A stretch of 64,000 nt of DNA. It comes from Leishmania infantum JPCM5 (Eukaryota > Euglenozoa > Kinetoplastea > Trypanosomatida > Trypanosomatidae). Below are positions 30,634 to 42,529 of the stretch, piece after piece. The translations under genes and the position numbers were made by a program. A model generated the notes under the pieces. It searched no databases. It was not told where the DNA came from and saw only the letters and a program-made list of their open reading frames with translations. Location of the stretch: NCBI RefSeq assembly GCF_000002875.2, contig NC_009412.2, positions 819,001-883,000 on the forward strand, in the 5' to 3' direction. Each line of letters opens with the position of its first letter. Position 1 is the stretch's first letter.

Positions 30634-31274
30634 AGAGTGTGTTGCCAATGTCCGCGATGCCCGCGAAGTGAAGCTGCTCCGTGTGACACGTCGGTGACCG
30701 CGAACTACGTGCGAGCCTTTTTACAGCTCGTTCATAGCCGTACGTGGTACTGCTTTGCCAAATTTTCCATCTCTTGCATAAAAGGGCATGAATGATGTAA
30801 ATGAGTGTGTCCTGGTGTCTGTGTCTTTCCGCGTGGATTACACGTGCCCCACGCGCGGGTAGTCAACCCCCAAACGAAAAAGAACAAAGGAGGTGAGTAA
30901 ATTAAAGACAGCGCTCATGTGCTGCACCAGAAAACCTGTCTTGTCATGCGTGTTGTGTCTTCTGTGTTGTGTGTGCCTAGGGGCGCAGCGATCAGCTGAC
31001 CTCAAAAGAAGAGGCCTACTTTGAACCCGCTGAGATGCTTTTTTTGGGGCGCAAGGCACTCCGCGTGTGCCATTAGAGATTGCTCACAAAGGGAATGTGA
31101 TGGACGGAGAGTGTGCCGTCGTGTTTTTTTTTCCTTTCTTGTGCCGTGACTCATACTCATCTATTTCTTTTCGCTTCCACCTACTCACTCCTTCACCCCT
31201 TTTCCCCTGTCGACGAAAAGGCACAAAAATGCAGAAAGCAAGGGCTGACAGGGACAGCTGGAGTAGGTGTATCC
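30577..31274. other. Spacer with CA tract and MutY leader
   Basis: It holds a CA tract at about 30600-30629 and a long pyrimidine-rich zone from about 31120 to 31212 ahead of the MutY gene. No gene is seen. Confidence 0.65.
31219..31220 (+). promoter_or_regulatory. Likely spliced-leader acceptor AG for the MutY gene
   Basis: This is the first AG after the pyrimidine-rich stretch 31120-31212. If used, the leader contains an out-of-frame ATG at 31229 that opens a 22-codon frame overlapping the MutY start at 31275. Confidence 0.4.
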
Positions 31275-32780
31275 ATGTCCCGCGGATCCGCTTGTAAGCA
31301 GAGCATGCGCGGCGAGTGGCTCACCCCGCTTGGCAGCTTCGCCACGCACGAGTATTACCGCTCTGTTCAAGAGGAAGTTATCGCGTGGTGGCGGCAGCAC
31401 CAGCGCCAAGACCTCCCATGGCGGCAAACGCTCCCTCGTGGCAGCGGTGACTTAAGCGGAGCGGTCGACGGGGAGAAGCACCGTACAAGTGCTACCACGG
31501 CACGTTATGATCCATACCAGGTATGGGTGTCCGAGGTAATGTCGCAGCAAACACGCATGGAGACTGTCATACCGTACTACGCCGCGTGGATGAAGAAGTT
31601 TCCGTCGATTGAGGCGCTCGCAGCTTCAACTGAGGACGAGGTGAAATCTGTGTGGGCAGGCATGGGGTACTATCGTCGAGCTATGTACCTGCGCAAAGGG
31701 GCGAAGTACCTCCTCGAGCGGTCCAAGGAGAGGGAGGCAACCGCGACGGCTTGTATGCCGTCTTCCCAAGAGGAACTCTTGAAAGTCCCTGGGATAGGCC
31801 CATACACATCGGCTGCCATCGCCTCCATGTGCTTCGGCGAACCTGTGTGCTCTGTGGACGGTAATGTGATACGCGTCCTGAGTCGTCTCCGCGGCGAGCG
31901 AGATTTCGATCCCAAAGTTCCGGCGAATGTCAAAGAGGCGGCGGCGTGGGGGCAGCAGCTCATGGGCAACTCACCCACCACCTCCGCCGTGGTTTGCCAA
32001 GACCCGAGCGCTTTGAATCAGGGACTGATGGAGCTGGGTGCGTCGGTGTGTCGCCCGAGTGGAGCGCCGCTCTGCACCTCATGTCCCTTACAGAGGTTTT
32101 GCTGCGCCAGCGCGCTGCTGCGGGGTGGCGACATTGAGGCGATCGAGGGTGTCATCCCGGCTCGTGCAGCGAAAATGGCGAAGCGCAGCGCACGCAAGCT
32201 TTGTGTTGTGCACGAGATGTCGGCGAGCCGAATCGGTGACGCCAGGCGTTTTGTAGTCGTTCGCCGTCCAGCTAACGGGCTGCTGGGTGGCATGCTCGAG
32301 TTCCCTACCGTGAACGCATTCGCAGCAGATGACGAGGAGGCCATCGTGCCTTTGCTGAAGCACCCACTGAGCGTGCTGACATGGAAAGCGAGGGCGAGGC
32401 CAACATCTGCCAGGTTGTGTGGAAACGTTCGACACATATTCAGTCACATTGTCATGGATGTGGAGGTCGTTCACGTGCAATGGCCTGCTGACGCCGATGG
32501 AGCTGCCCTGCTCAAGAGGGTCGCAGAGGTGGTGGATGGCCACAGCGCGGGCGACTGCTGCAACGAACTCCCTGCAGCTGCGCGGATCTTCCTAATGTCG
32601 GAAGCGGACCTGAGGGAGAACGCGCCGAGTCGCCTAATGCTGAAAGTGCTCCAGAAGGTATCTTCTGTGGAGGTCAAGCAAGTGCGCATCAGCAGAACTG
32701 GGAAGCGAGCTATCCAGGAGAGTTCTGAAGCCTTGTCCCCGCACAAGAGGGTGGCGAGGAGAGAGCGGGCGCGCTCTTAA
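31275..32780 (+). CDS. MUTYH: A/G-specific adenine DNA glycosylase (MutY/MUTYH)
   Basis: With the ATG at 31275 (MSRGSACKQSMRG) the protein has 501 residues. It removes adenine paired with 8-oxoguanine. Visible parts are DLPWRQT near the start, VWVSEVMSQQTRMETVIPYY carrying the catalytic Glu, a helix-hairpin-helix LLKVPGIGPYTSAAIASMCF with VDGNVIRVLSRL holding the catalytic Asp, and a Cys cluster CRPSGAPLCTSCPLQRFC for a 4Fe-4S centre. The C-terminal NUDIX-like recognition domain includes RFVVVRRPANGLLGGMLEFP and VRHIFSHIVMDVEV. The first Cys spacing is seven residues, against six in the E. coli and human enzymes. No clear targeting peptide is seen from this start. The longer open frame upstream reads as leader. 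Confidence 0.93.
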   Translation: MSRGSACKQSMRGEWLTPLGSFATHEYYRSVQEEVIAWWRQHQRQDLPWRQTLPRGSGDLSGAVDGEKHRTSATTARYDPYQVWVSEVMSQQTRMETVIPYYAAWMKKFPSIEALAASTEDEVKSVWAGMGYYRRAMYLRKGAKYLLERSKEREATATACMPSSQEELLKVPGIGPYTSAAIASMCFGEPVCSVDGNVIRVLSRLRGERDFDPKVPANVKEAAAWGQQLMGNSPTTSAVVCQDPSALNQGLMELGASVCRPSGAPLCTSCPLQRFCCASALLRGGDIEAIEGVIPARAAKMAKRSARKLCVVHEMSASRIGDARRFVVVRRPANGLLGGMLEFPTVNAFAADDEEAIVPLLKHPLSVLTWKARARPTSARLCGNVRHIFSHIVMDVEVVHVQWPADADGAALLKRVAEVVDGHSAGDCCNELPAAARIFLMSEADLRENAPSRLMLKVLQKVSSVEVKQVRISRTGKRAIQESSEALSPHKRVARRERARS

Positions 32781-33283
32781 ACACGTCCTCGAAGACCATC
32801 CGCTCGGTTCGACGCATACACCAGCGTTTGAAAGAAGCATCGACACATGGCCTCTTTTTCTTACAGTACCCTTTTCCTTTCTCTCCGTATTTAATTCGGA
32901 TTATCGCCCCCTGGGGAACATCGGTAGCGGTAAGGTCCACGTGACAGCGGCGTGCAAGGATGAGGTGACCGAGGGTTTCCTCTTCGCGCTTCCTTCACGA
33001 TCAGCGCTGGATTCATGCGCCGGGGCGCACTCCCCGATCATGAAGGTGCCAGTCGATGCTATCCTTGCACTGTGAATCGCTGATGGGGATTATTTCTCAC
33101 ACGAGATGCAACAGGATGAGCGTCTCCCTCAACCCTTCGCCACATCTTTGTATTTCTCCCTTCTCTTCGTACTCAACTGTCACACTTTTTTTCTTCTTTC
33201 CACTCTGACTTTTTCTCTTGGTACTCGTCCGCCTCGTGCTTCTCCGCGCACTGTACACGAAGCGGAAATCACACTCCACAGCA
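32781..33283. other. Intercistronic spacer
   Basis: No gene is seen. The last 150 bases are pyrimidine-rich (CTTTTTTTCTTCTTTCC near 33184-33200) and suit trans-splicing of the kelch-like gene. Confidence 0.6.
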
Positions 33284-35789
33284 ATGCAAAGCTGGTACGA
33301 GTTCGGCTACGACGGATTTCCGTCTGGCGAGCAACGTCGCCGCTTCTATCGCCAGCGCGACGACCCATGCGACAGCGAGGAGGAGCGCGACTACGACGAC
33401 AAAACAAATGACCGTCCCATCTTCTACTACCCGCTCCGGGCGAGCGAGGAAGGAATCCAGTCTTCCTCAGTTTCTTTGTCACCGTCGACCGCATCTGGCG
33501 AGGATGATAGAGGTGGGTATGCGACGGATGACGAAGTGCCCCGGACGCGACCAGGTAGTGCTTACTCCTCTCGCCGCTCAAGGCGCGCTCGGCGGGTGTC
33601 GCACAAGGGGTCGTCGTTAGACTGCTTGCTGCACACCACGTTGTACGAGGACATGCCCGCGTGGTACGGATCCAGCAGCGTCACTCTAACTTCCCCCGGC
33701 TTGCCACACGGGGTGTACACTCTCCAGCACGGCGGCGCCCCGTGCGTTTCCCCCTTCGCTGTATCGAACCAGTTCAGCTTGTGGCGTTGGTGCTTGCTGC
33801 CAGCGACAGTCGCCTCGACGCCGCAGAACGAGGCTTCCGGCAACATCCACTGTGTGCGCCTCGTAGATGATCCATCATTGCTGTCGCGCTTGCAGTGGAG
33901 CGCCCTGCACCCGGCGTTGCGTCTTGGCCACACCTCGACGCTGCAGGCGCCTCCTCGAATCGGACATTGTGCCGTACCCTTGACGTGCCTTGACGCGCCA
34001 GTGCTGCAGTACTTTCTCTCTGACCACAGCCAAGGCTCTCACGAGACAGAGGTAAGTCGCCTTGCTACTACAGCAGGTTGCTGCAGCAAAAAGGCTCTTG
34101 ATAGCATACCAGTACTCCTCGCAGACAGCGACGTGGATCTTGACGTGTCTCTCGTCGTCGGCGGGGCGTCGCATCTGGTGGATATGTCCAATAGCAGTGG
34201 AGCGGGCAGTCTTTCACGGCAGCAATGGTGTTCGCGGGCCTTTGCCCGAGGTCGACAGCATCGCTTTCAGAGGACCAAACCTTGACCGTGTGGCGATTGA
34301 TGGATCGCACATTCTTTCCCACCCCGCGCTGTGCCTTACCCTGCTCGCCCACTCCGCTGCTCAGCCACGCCAGCATACCGTTTACTTTTCACTCGATGGC
34401 CCGTCCGTGTCGGCTCTGTCTCCCAGGGCGTTCGCCACGCTGACGCCGTGGCCTGACGCCAATGGTGAGCAGCTCGCCCTCAGTTCCTTTGCGTACATTG
34501 GCGGCACTGACAACGGCCGCGATCCGCTCTCCTACCTTGAGGTGGAGCTGTTCCAGCTGAACCTCGACACATGGGTGTGGAGTAGCAATCCTGTTTCCAC
34601 GTACGGCGCAAAGCCGCCTCCACGCTTCGGACACTCCGTCACGATGGTGAAAGAAGATGCGTGCCTGCTGATGCTTGGCGGCGTTGGGGCTGGTCGCACG
34701 TACCTGAACGATCTTCACGTACTGGATCTGAGAACCCGGGTCTGGCGAGAGGTGTTCATCCCGTTCGGCGTGGACATGCCGCGTCGCGCCTTCTTCACGG
34801 CAGCGGTGCTGACGTTGCCCGACACCCCTCTGCGAGACAGAAGCAGTGGCGCGCGCGCCGCTCTTGCCGACTTCGATGACAACACGTTTGCGCGACGTGT
34901 GGCAGCGGCTTTAGCACGCCAATTAACCCCCTTTTCACGGTCGGGGCAGGGTGCTTCGCCGCCGCCACCTGTAGCGCAGCAAGGCTCTAGCAGCGAGGAC
35001 GAAGGCGAGTGTGACGATGGCGTTTGGCCTGCGAGGGTCACGGCTGCACGGTCCAGAGGTGCACTGGTAGTTTTGGGTGGCGAGTGCGAGGGGAAGCCGG
35101 TGACCTCTGCATGGGCATGCATCCTGCGCAACGGCAGCTGGCGTCACCTTGCTTTCCCTCTCCGCACGCAGCCTCACTTCTCGCATGTGGCGCGCGCCGC
35201 TATGCTGACCGAGGCGGACGCGGAGCGCGCCAGCAGCACCCTGTCACGAACCGACTTCCGCACAGCGATGCAGGCGCTGATGGAGCGGGTGCCGCACCCT
35301 AGCGCGCCCACCGCTTTTGATTCTCTCGGCCACTCAAATATGACGCACGAACCGTATATGGCCGTGTGCCATGGTTCTCTAGCGCAGGCGGTACTGCTCC
35401 CTTCAGACGCCGGAGCTGCCGAGCGCCTTGTGCTGAATGGAGGCTCGCAGGGGCTTCCAGTGAGCGTGGTGTCGGAGATGAGCTTCATGGGGACAAGTTT
35501 GAGGGACGATGCCTCACTGTGGCTACTGACGTCACGGCAGCAAAGCTCGCTGTCGTCTGCGCTCTGCAAACGCGTCCAGCATTTGCACATCCTCTTCTTT
35601 CGCAAGAACGCGGGGCTCTCGCGTGCGGCGCAATCGATGCTGCAGCCCGACAAGGATAAGGCAGCACGGCCCGGCCCTCTCTCTGCCGAAGACGTGCGCT
35701 TCAATCACTTTTTGAGCAATTGTGTACTGGACGGGCAGCTGACGGAGTGGACGCGACTGGCCCGCAAGCGCCTGCGTGAGGAGTCGTGA
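33284..35789 (+). CDS. Kelch-like beta-propeller protein (frame broken)
   Basis: Two overlapping frames make one gene. The first runs from ATG 33284 (MQSWYEFGYDGFPSGEQRRR) to a stop at 34285. The second is open from before 34062 to 35789. The sense-like sequence leaves the first frame after about SLVVGGASHLVDMSNSSGAG and resumes in the second at FHGSNGVRGPLPEVDSIAFR, which places a one-base change around 34190-34220. The downstream part has kelch-type blades: PPPRFGHSVTMVKEDACLLM, LGGVGAGRTYLNDLHVLDL, RTRVWREV, LVVLGGECEGKPVTSAWA. The N terminus is acidic and Ser-rich. No catalytic domain is visible. Kelch propellers bind proteins, and the partner here is unknown. No homopolymer explains the break, so it may be real or an assembly error. 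Confidence 0.7.
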
Positions 35790-36215
35790 ATGAGCGGGCG
35801 CGCCGAGACGAAACGCCTGCGCGTGTGCACGCGGGGATGCGGTGGCGACTGTCTTGCGCTCTTCCTCGATTTGTTCATGACAGACGCGCCTCGCATCGTT
35901 TTCCGGTTTTACTGCGGCAGCACGTCGTAAAGAGAGGAAGAAACACACAACACAGTAAAGAAGCACATGCAGGGACGGTGTAGGACTCCAAAGCAGCACA
36001 AGGGGAGGGGAGAGAAGTGCCCGCCCTCTCTCTTTCCTTGGCGACATCAGCAAAAGTGTAGCACACGTGGCATCCACCCCTTCCCCGTCGCCAGGCTCTC
36101 TCCCTCTCTTGGCAGTGTACACCTCTCCTCACCTCATGTTGGTGGAAAAGGCTGTATCCCCTGCACGCAGCTCGCCGCATGTCTTCTCTTAGTGAGCGCA
36201 CGGCGCTGCTTTGCG
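35790..36215. other. Intercistronic spacer
   Basis: No gene is seen. A pyrimidine stretch ending TCTTCTCTTAG at about 36182-36192 is a likely spliced-leader acceptor for the methyltransferase gene. Confidence 0.55.
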
Positions 36216-36995
36216 ATGCTGTATCCGTGTCCCTTCACTTCCTCCTCTTTTTTCCCCCTGTCCATGGTGCCACGCCAGTACCGACCCAAGGCAAACATGC
36301 TTGCGCTCGTCTCCGATCAAGTGAAGTCGCTCCGGTCGCTGGTGTACGACACCTGCATCGTACCGATGACCTCACGGTGGTACCGGGAGGTGCTACTGGA
36401 GTGCCCGACGAATAGCGTCATGCTGGACATCGGCATCGGCACCGCTGCAAGCCTCATCGCCAACCGTGATATTATCGTGAGCAAGAAGATGACGGTAACA
36501 GGAGTAGACTACGACCTTGCCTACGTGCGCAGCGCTCAAATGAACGTCGCAGCGTGTGGCGGCCGGTTGCAGGATCTGGTGAGGATCGAACAGGCGGACA
36601 TCCACGACTATAACAAGTCGCATACAAAGAAGTTCGACATCCTTTACTTTTCGGGAAGCTTCATGATCATTCCGTCGCAGGTGGGTGCGCTGCGGCACTG
36701 TGTGCAGATGCTCCGTAGTCCAGTGCCCCAGGTGCCGGGAGGATGCAACATCTTCTTCACACAAACCTTCGAAAGGCGCACGTTCATTGGCCAGTACGTC
36801 ACACCGCTCGTGAAGCGCGTGCTGAAGGTGATCACAACAATCGACTTTGGCGAGGTGACGTACGAGGATGAATTCCGCGCCGCCCTTGAAGAGGCGGATG
36901 TGGAGATTGTGGGTGTGAAGCCTATCCATGCCTCGTATTATCGAACCCAAGCGCTTGTTATGGCTCGTCCACGCGTGACAATGGAGCATGAGTGA
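36216..36995 (+). CDS. SAM-dependent class I methyltransferase-like protein
   Basis: From ATG 36216, the first in-frame Met after the likely acceptor near 36192, the protein has 259 residues. ATG 36264 (MVPRQYRPKANML) would remove 16 residues and is a fair alternative. The Rossmann signature is clear: VMLDIGIGTAASLIANRD (motif I), MTVTGVDYDLAYVRSAQMN (acidic residue for the SAM ribose), VRIEQADIHDY and FDILYFSGSFMIIPSQ. The later part (CNIFFTQTFERRTFIGQYV, VKRVLKVITTIDFGEVTYED) is family-specific. I cannot assign the substrate. It stands alone between the kelch-like and CS-domain genes. Confidence 0.8.
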   Translation: MLYPCPFTSSSFFPLSMVPRQYRPKANMLALVSDQVKSLRSLVYDTCIVPMTSRWYREVLLECPTNSVMLDIGIGTAASLIANRDIIVSKKMTVTGVDYDLAYVRSAQMNVAACGGRLQDLVRIEQADIHDYNKSHTKKFDILYFSGSFMIIPSQVGALRHCVQMLRSPVPQVPGGCNIFFTQTFERRTFIGQYVTPLVKRVLKVITTIDFGEVTYEDEFRAALEEADVEIVGVKPIHASYYRTQALVMARPRVTMEHE

Positions 36996-37792
36996 GCGCC
37001 GTGACTCTCGTTCTCGCTGTTCTTGTTTTTTTTTTCCTTTTCACAGAGCGAGCGAGAGAGTGCATACTGCGAACTTGGTTGTACTGGGGAGCGTCCCGAG
37101 TCAGTGTTGTCGTGGGAAAAGGGTTGCGCCATCACAACGAGGTGAGGCATTGGAGTGTCTAGGAGACGGCGCTCTTTCTATCACCGTCGGACGGGGTACC
37201 CACAAAAGACGGAGAAAGAAAAGCATAATCTCGTTTATGGGCGAATTCTCTCTCCGTTGCCGCGTTGCCGTTTCTCAGTCATGTGACACAATAGTGGCAA
37301 CGTGGTGAAGCGAACGGTAGTAATAAAAGCACCTCACATGTTGCGCAGCTTGGTTGCGGGTGCGAAGCACTGAATCACTTCACCGTAAACACGCAGCTCT
37401 TTGTGTTACTGTTCACTGCATGTACACCTCTCCCTTTCTCCTACACTCCGCCCAACCGCTCGTACTGCATGGCACTTCATGTATACACGTGTGCATGTGT
37501 CTTCTGCAAAACAAAGGGAAACGCAGTACCACCAAGAAAAAGGCGGCCGCCTCAAACACTCTGGACAGCAAGTTCACTGAGCCGCTGCGCACACGCACCT
37601 TCTCAACTCCTTCGCGCCAGCCAGCCGACCATCGCACATCTCCTTTCCTTTCGTTTTTGTGTCTTAAACCCCTGCATCTTCTCCTGTTGGTCCTTGTAAA
37701 GCAACGCCTGTGTGTACTATCTTGTAGTGCTTTATCTCGCTCAGCTCGTATTACAAAATTCATTTGCACCCGTGAACGAGCCTTGTGGCGAA
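36996..37792. other. Intercistronic spacer
   Basis: No gene is seen. There is a T9 tract near 37026-37034 and pyrimidine-rich sequence before the CS-domain gene. Confidence 0.55.
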
Positions 37793-38779
37793 ATGTCCGT
37801 GCCGGTAACGGAGAGCATCGGGAAGGCTCGGTGGGCGCAGGGCGAGGATGATGAGACGGGTCTCGAAGTCCGCATTCCCTGTGCCCTCCCCGACGGCGTG
37901 CGACCGCGCGAGCTGACGGTGCAGATCAAGGACGGCTCCATCTTGTGCATCAGTCACAAAGAGACGCGGATTCTGCAGTGGCGCCTGTACGCCGCCGTGA
38001 GCGATGAGGTGGAGTGGCGCATCGAGGACGACAACGTCCTCGTGGCGGAGTTGGAAAAGAAGTCCGGTGCGCCGTGGAGCTGTCTCCTCGATCTGCCGAT
38101 GCGCGCTGACGACGAGCTGTTGACGCCGATAGCTGAGATCGACCGTATGTTCCGCACTCAGCTCCCCGTTCTTCCCTCCATCGAGGATAGTGAAAGTGAG
38201 GATGCAGCGAAGCAGGCGTCTGGCCAAGGGGAGGCAGACAAGAACGGCAAGGCTGGCGACGCGGGGGCGGGCGGAGAGGACGACCTTGATAAGCTGCTGG
38301 ACGAGGTGGCGAAGGAGGTCACGGGCAAGGAGCCGAAGGAAAGCGACGGTGAGGACGATAGCACCGCTGCTTTTATAAAGGCTGAGCTTGAGAACTACCG
38401 CGTCGAAGAGGAGGAGATCAAGAAGAAGCTGGCCGAGGTTGAGGCCACGCTGAACAGCTCAACAGACGCCGATGCCACCAACACGGCGAGCGAGCAGAAG
38501 AACATCCTGAATAAGATGGTTCAGCTCCACAGCCAGTGCCGTGCAATTCGGTCGCAGCCGAGCACACTGGAGAACTTTCTGAAGTGCACGCAGCTCGACC
38601 TTCAGAAGGCACGCCTCAACATGGCGTCGGGCAGACGGCCGGTGCTTAATTTTTGTTTGTGGTACATGGGGGCGGGCCTCCGTCCCTCTTCAGCTCATGC
38701 TGGACGCTTCGCCTGCTTCTCTTTGGATTCTGTATTTGGTGCGTCTTCTTTGTGCTGCTTTCTCGGTCACAGAGTCTGA
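37793..38779 (+). CDS. CS-domain (NudC/p23-like) protein
   Basis: From ATG 37793 (MSVPVTESIGKARWAQGEDD) the protein has 328 residues. A CS/HSP20-like domain occupies about 20-110: VRIPCALPDGVRPRELTVQI, GSILCISHKE, EVEWRIEDDNVLVAELEKK, then WSCLLDLP. NudC-like proteins of this type act as Hsp90-linked cochaperones, in some cases for dynein. The function here is inferred from the fold. An acidic low-complexity linker (SEDAAKQASGQGEADKNGKA) and a coiled-coil helix (FIKAELENYRVEEEEIKKKL) follow. The last roughly 45 residues after LNMASGRRP (FCLWYMGAGLRPSS...) read like translated 3'UTR, and a TAA lies at 38649 in a neighbouring frame, so the true end may be earlier. Confidence 0.75.
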   Translation: MSVPVTESIGKARWAQGEDDETGLEVRIPCALPDGVRPRELTVQIKDGSILCISHKETRILQWRLYAAVSDEVEWRIEDDNVLVAELEKKSGAPWSCLLDLPMRADDELLTPIAEIDRMFRTQLPVLPSIEDSESEDAAKQASGQGEADKNGKAGDAGAGGEDDLDKLLDEVAKEVTGKEPKESDGEDDSTAAFIKAELENYRVEEEEIKKKLAEVEATLNSSTDADATNTASEQKNILNKMVQLHSQCRAIRSQPSTLENFLKCTQLDLQKARLNMASGRRPVLNFCLWYMGAGLRPSSAHAGRFACFSLDSVFGASSLCCFLGHRV

Positions 38780-39939
38780 GCTCGTGTGCCGCATAGGGTC
38801 ATGTGCTTAGTGTAATCGGCTACCTAGCAGAGCGACGCCAGCAAGACTGATTGGAAAAGAGGGGCCAAATGAGGGGAGAGCCACCTGAGAAGGCAGCTGT
38901 CTTCAGTCGCCTGGGGGCGATGCTCGAAGACGTCCGCGGAGGGTGTTGCTTCATTTTTGGCTGCGCATTGGCAGACGCTTATGTGTTTTGGTTTTGTGTG
39001 TGCGATGGTGCTGCACTGTGCGCTGTGCCGTGCGCACGGCGCAGCAGAACGGAAGGAAGGCACTGATTGGTGTTCACACTACTGTTCGAGTTCTGCGCAC
39101 TTATGTGTGTGTGCGTGCGTCCAAGCGACCCACTCTGGGTTTTGTGGGTGGAGAACGACGGAACGGAGGAGGACATGTGAAAGGGCGTTGGCGAGGGGGT
39201 GGCCTCATAGGCACATGCACTCTGACAATGTAGCGCCGAAGACAACACTTATGCATAGCTTCCTTACCTCTTTCCGTTGCCCCCCCCCCCCCCCCCCGTT
39301 TTTGTTCCTCCGTTCTTCGTTGTCTATTTTCGGTCTCTGTAACGTTAAAAGTAACGACTGTGTGTGTGTGTGTCTGGGACTGCAGTCAAAACGGGCAAGC
39401 AAGCGAAACAGTAAACACCAGCAGCTGAAGGGGTCGAATCACGAGAGTGCGTCAAGGGAAAGCGGAGCAAGCGACGGAAGCCACCTCATCCATCGTGGCA
39501 CTCCGCTGGCTAAAGCACGTCTCCTGCCTCAGACTACACGCCGCGCCAGAGAGTGGCTTTGACGATAGCCAAGGAAGGACGCGAGAGAGTGGGAGGGGAG
39601 GAGGCTTGCGCTGGTGGTGCAAAGACGCGCGCACTTCATGAAACCTCGCTTTTGCGGGTCCGCGGCTGGATTCCTTTCCTCACCTCGGCGCATCATTGCC
39701 CTCCCCAATCTTGCGAGCGCACAAAAGGCAAACGTGACTTATTGGCGACGCCTCACTGTCATATCTGCGCGGCACCGTGTATCGGCTCTGGCAACTGACT
39801 CTCTCTCTGACCTCGTTCTTTTACGTTTCTCTTTCTGTGCGTGTGTGCGCTCCTTTTGTGTTGCTGTTTTGTGGTCGTGTGTCCATTCTTGCGACTGGTG
39901 CTCGACTACCCAGTAACTCCTCACGTACTTTAGCCAGTC
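38780..39939. other. Intercistronic spacer with C18 run
   Basis: No gene is seen. It includes an 18-base C run at 39280-39297, a TG tract at about 39360-39372 and a strongly pyrimidine-rich end. A TTTAG at 39929-39933, seven bases before the next ATG, is one possible splice acceptor. Confidence 0.6.
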
Positions 39940-40932
39940 ATGCACGGCTGCAAGGCATCTCTTTCTCTCCTGCGCTGCCCTCTGCAGTGCACAGTGAGGT
40001 TCCTGCCTCGAGCGCCACCGCTGCCGTCGGTGTGTGCGTTGTGTGTGTCGCCAGCGTCGGCCGCCCACGGCGCCCTCTCTAGTATTCGGCGTTGGCAAAG
40101 CACCGTTGCGTCTTCAGAAGACGCCTCACAGCCGGAAACCCCATCCGCGTCCTCGGCGGAGGGCGAAGAGCGCTCAAACAGCGCTGCGCCTGTGATGGAG
40201 CGTGCTGCCGATGCACGCAGAGCCATTTATGAACTGTGGAGCCGCACTGCAGCAGCAGAGGAGCATGTGCAGTCCTCGCCGGACTCCACGCCAACGGGCG
40301 AGGAGGCAGCAGCAGAGGCCAAAGCGGCAGAGGAGCGGTGCACAGCGGTGGCGGCACTCTTAGACAAGTACAAGCTCGACCCGGCAACACCTCGCGAGGA
40401 GGACATCAGCCGCGGGCTGGGTGATGCGCTTGACCGCCTATTGCTTCTCTGCGTGCCGCTGTCGTCAAGGCACGGCGCGGACCTTTTGGTGAAGCTTATG
40501 CAGGTCTCTGCCCAACAGGGCCGCCAGTTCTCGATGCGCACCATTCAGCATCTCTTTGCGCGCACGAGCAGCTACGCCGAGGCTCTCGCAGTCTTTTACG
40601 CGATGCGGCGCAGCAACTTTGCGATGAGCATGGAGGCGTATCATGCGATGCTCTACTCCCTGCAGCGTCTCGAGGAGGAGGGATGGGCGGCACGCTTCCA
40701 CGAAGAATTCGTCGCCTCCAAGGGGGAGGCCATCTCGGAGCAGGCGCTCGACTTTGTCCTGCGTGGCGTCGACAATCAGTTGATGCCAGAGAACAAGCCG
40801 TGGCTGGGCCGCATCATGTTTGCAGAGGAAAAGGATAACAAGGCCACGCAGCGGCAGTCGATGGCATCCTTTGATGAGATGGGAAAACTGTGGGTGCAGC
40901 GCTACAAGAACGGTGGGACCGCCCCAGAGTAG
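39940..40932 (+). CDS. Mitochondrial helical-repeat protein of unknown function
   Basis: The 330-residue protein is not recognised at family level. Its first 55 residues (MHGCKASLSLLRCPLQCTVR... to IRRWQST) are basic, hydrophobic and acid-free, a good mitochondrial presequence with a likely cleavage region near RRWQS. An Ala/Glu-rich region follows, then helical segments that look like one or two pentatricopeptide-type repeats: RTIQHLFARTSSYAEALAVF and MSMEAYHAMLYSLQRLEEEG. Trypanosomatid mitochondria contain many PPR and mitoribosome-associated proteins of this kind, so a role in mitochondrial RNA or ribosomes is a reasonable but unproven guess. Confidence 0.75.
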   Translation: MHGCKASLSLLRCPLQCTVRFLPRAPPLPSVCALCVSPASAAHGALSSIRRWQSTVASSEDASQPETPSASSAEGEERSNSAAPVMERAADARRAIYELWSRTAAAEEHVQSSPDSTPTGEEAAAEAKAAEERCTAVAALLDKYKLDPATPREEDISRGLGDALDRLLLLCVPLSSRHGADLLVKLMQVSAQQGRQFSMRTIQHLFARTSSYAEALAVFYAMRRSNFAMSMEAYHAMLYSLQRLEEEGWAARFHEEFVASKGEAISEQALDFVLRGVDNQLMPENKPWLGRIMFAEEKDNKATQRQSMASFDEMGKLWVQRYKNGGTAPE

Positions 40933-42529
<1,597 letters not shown>

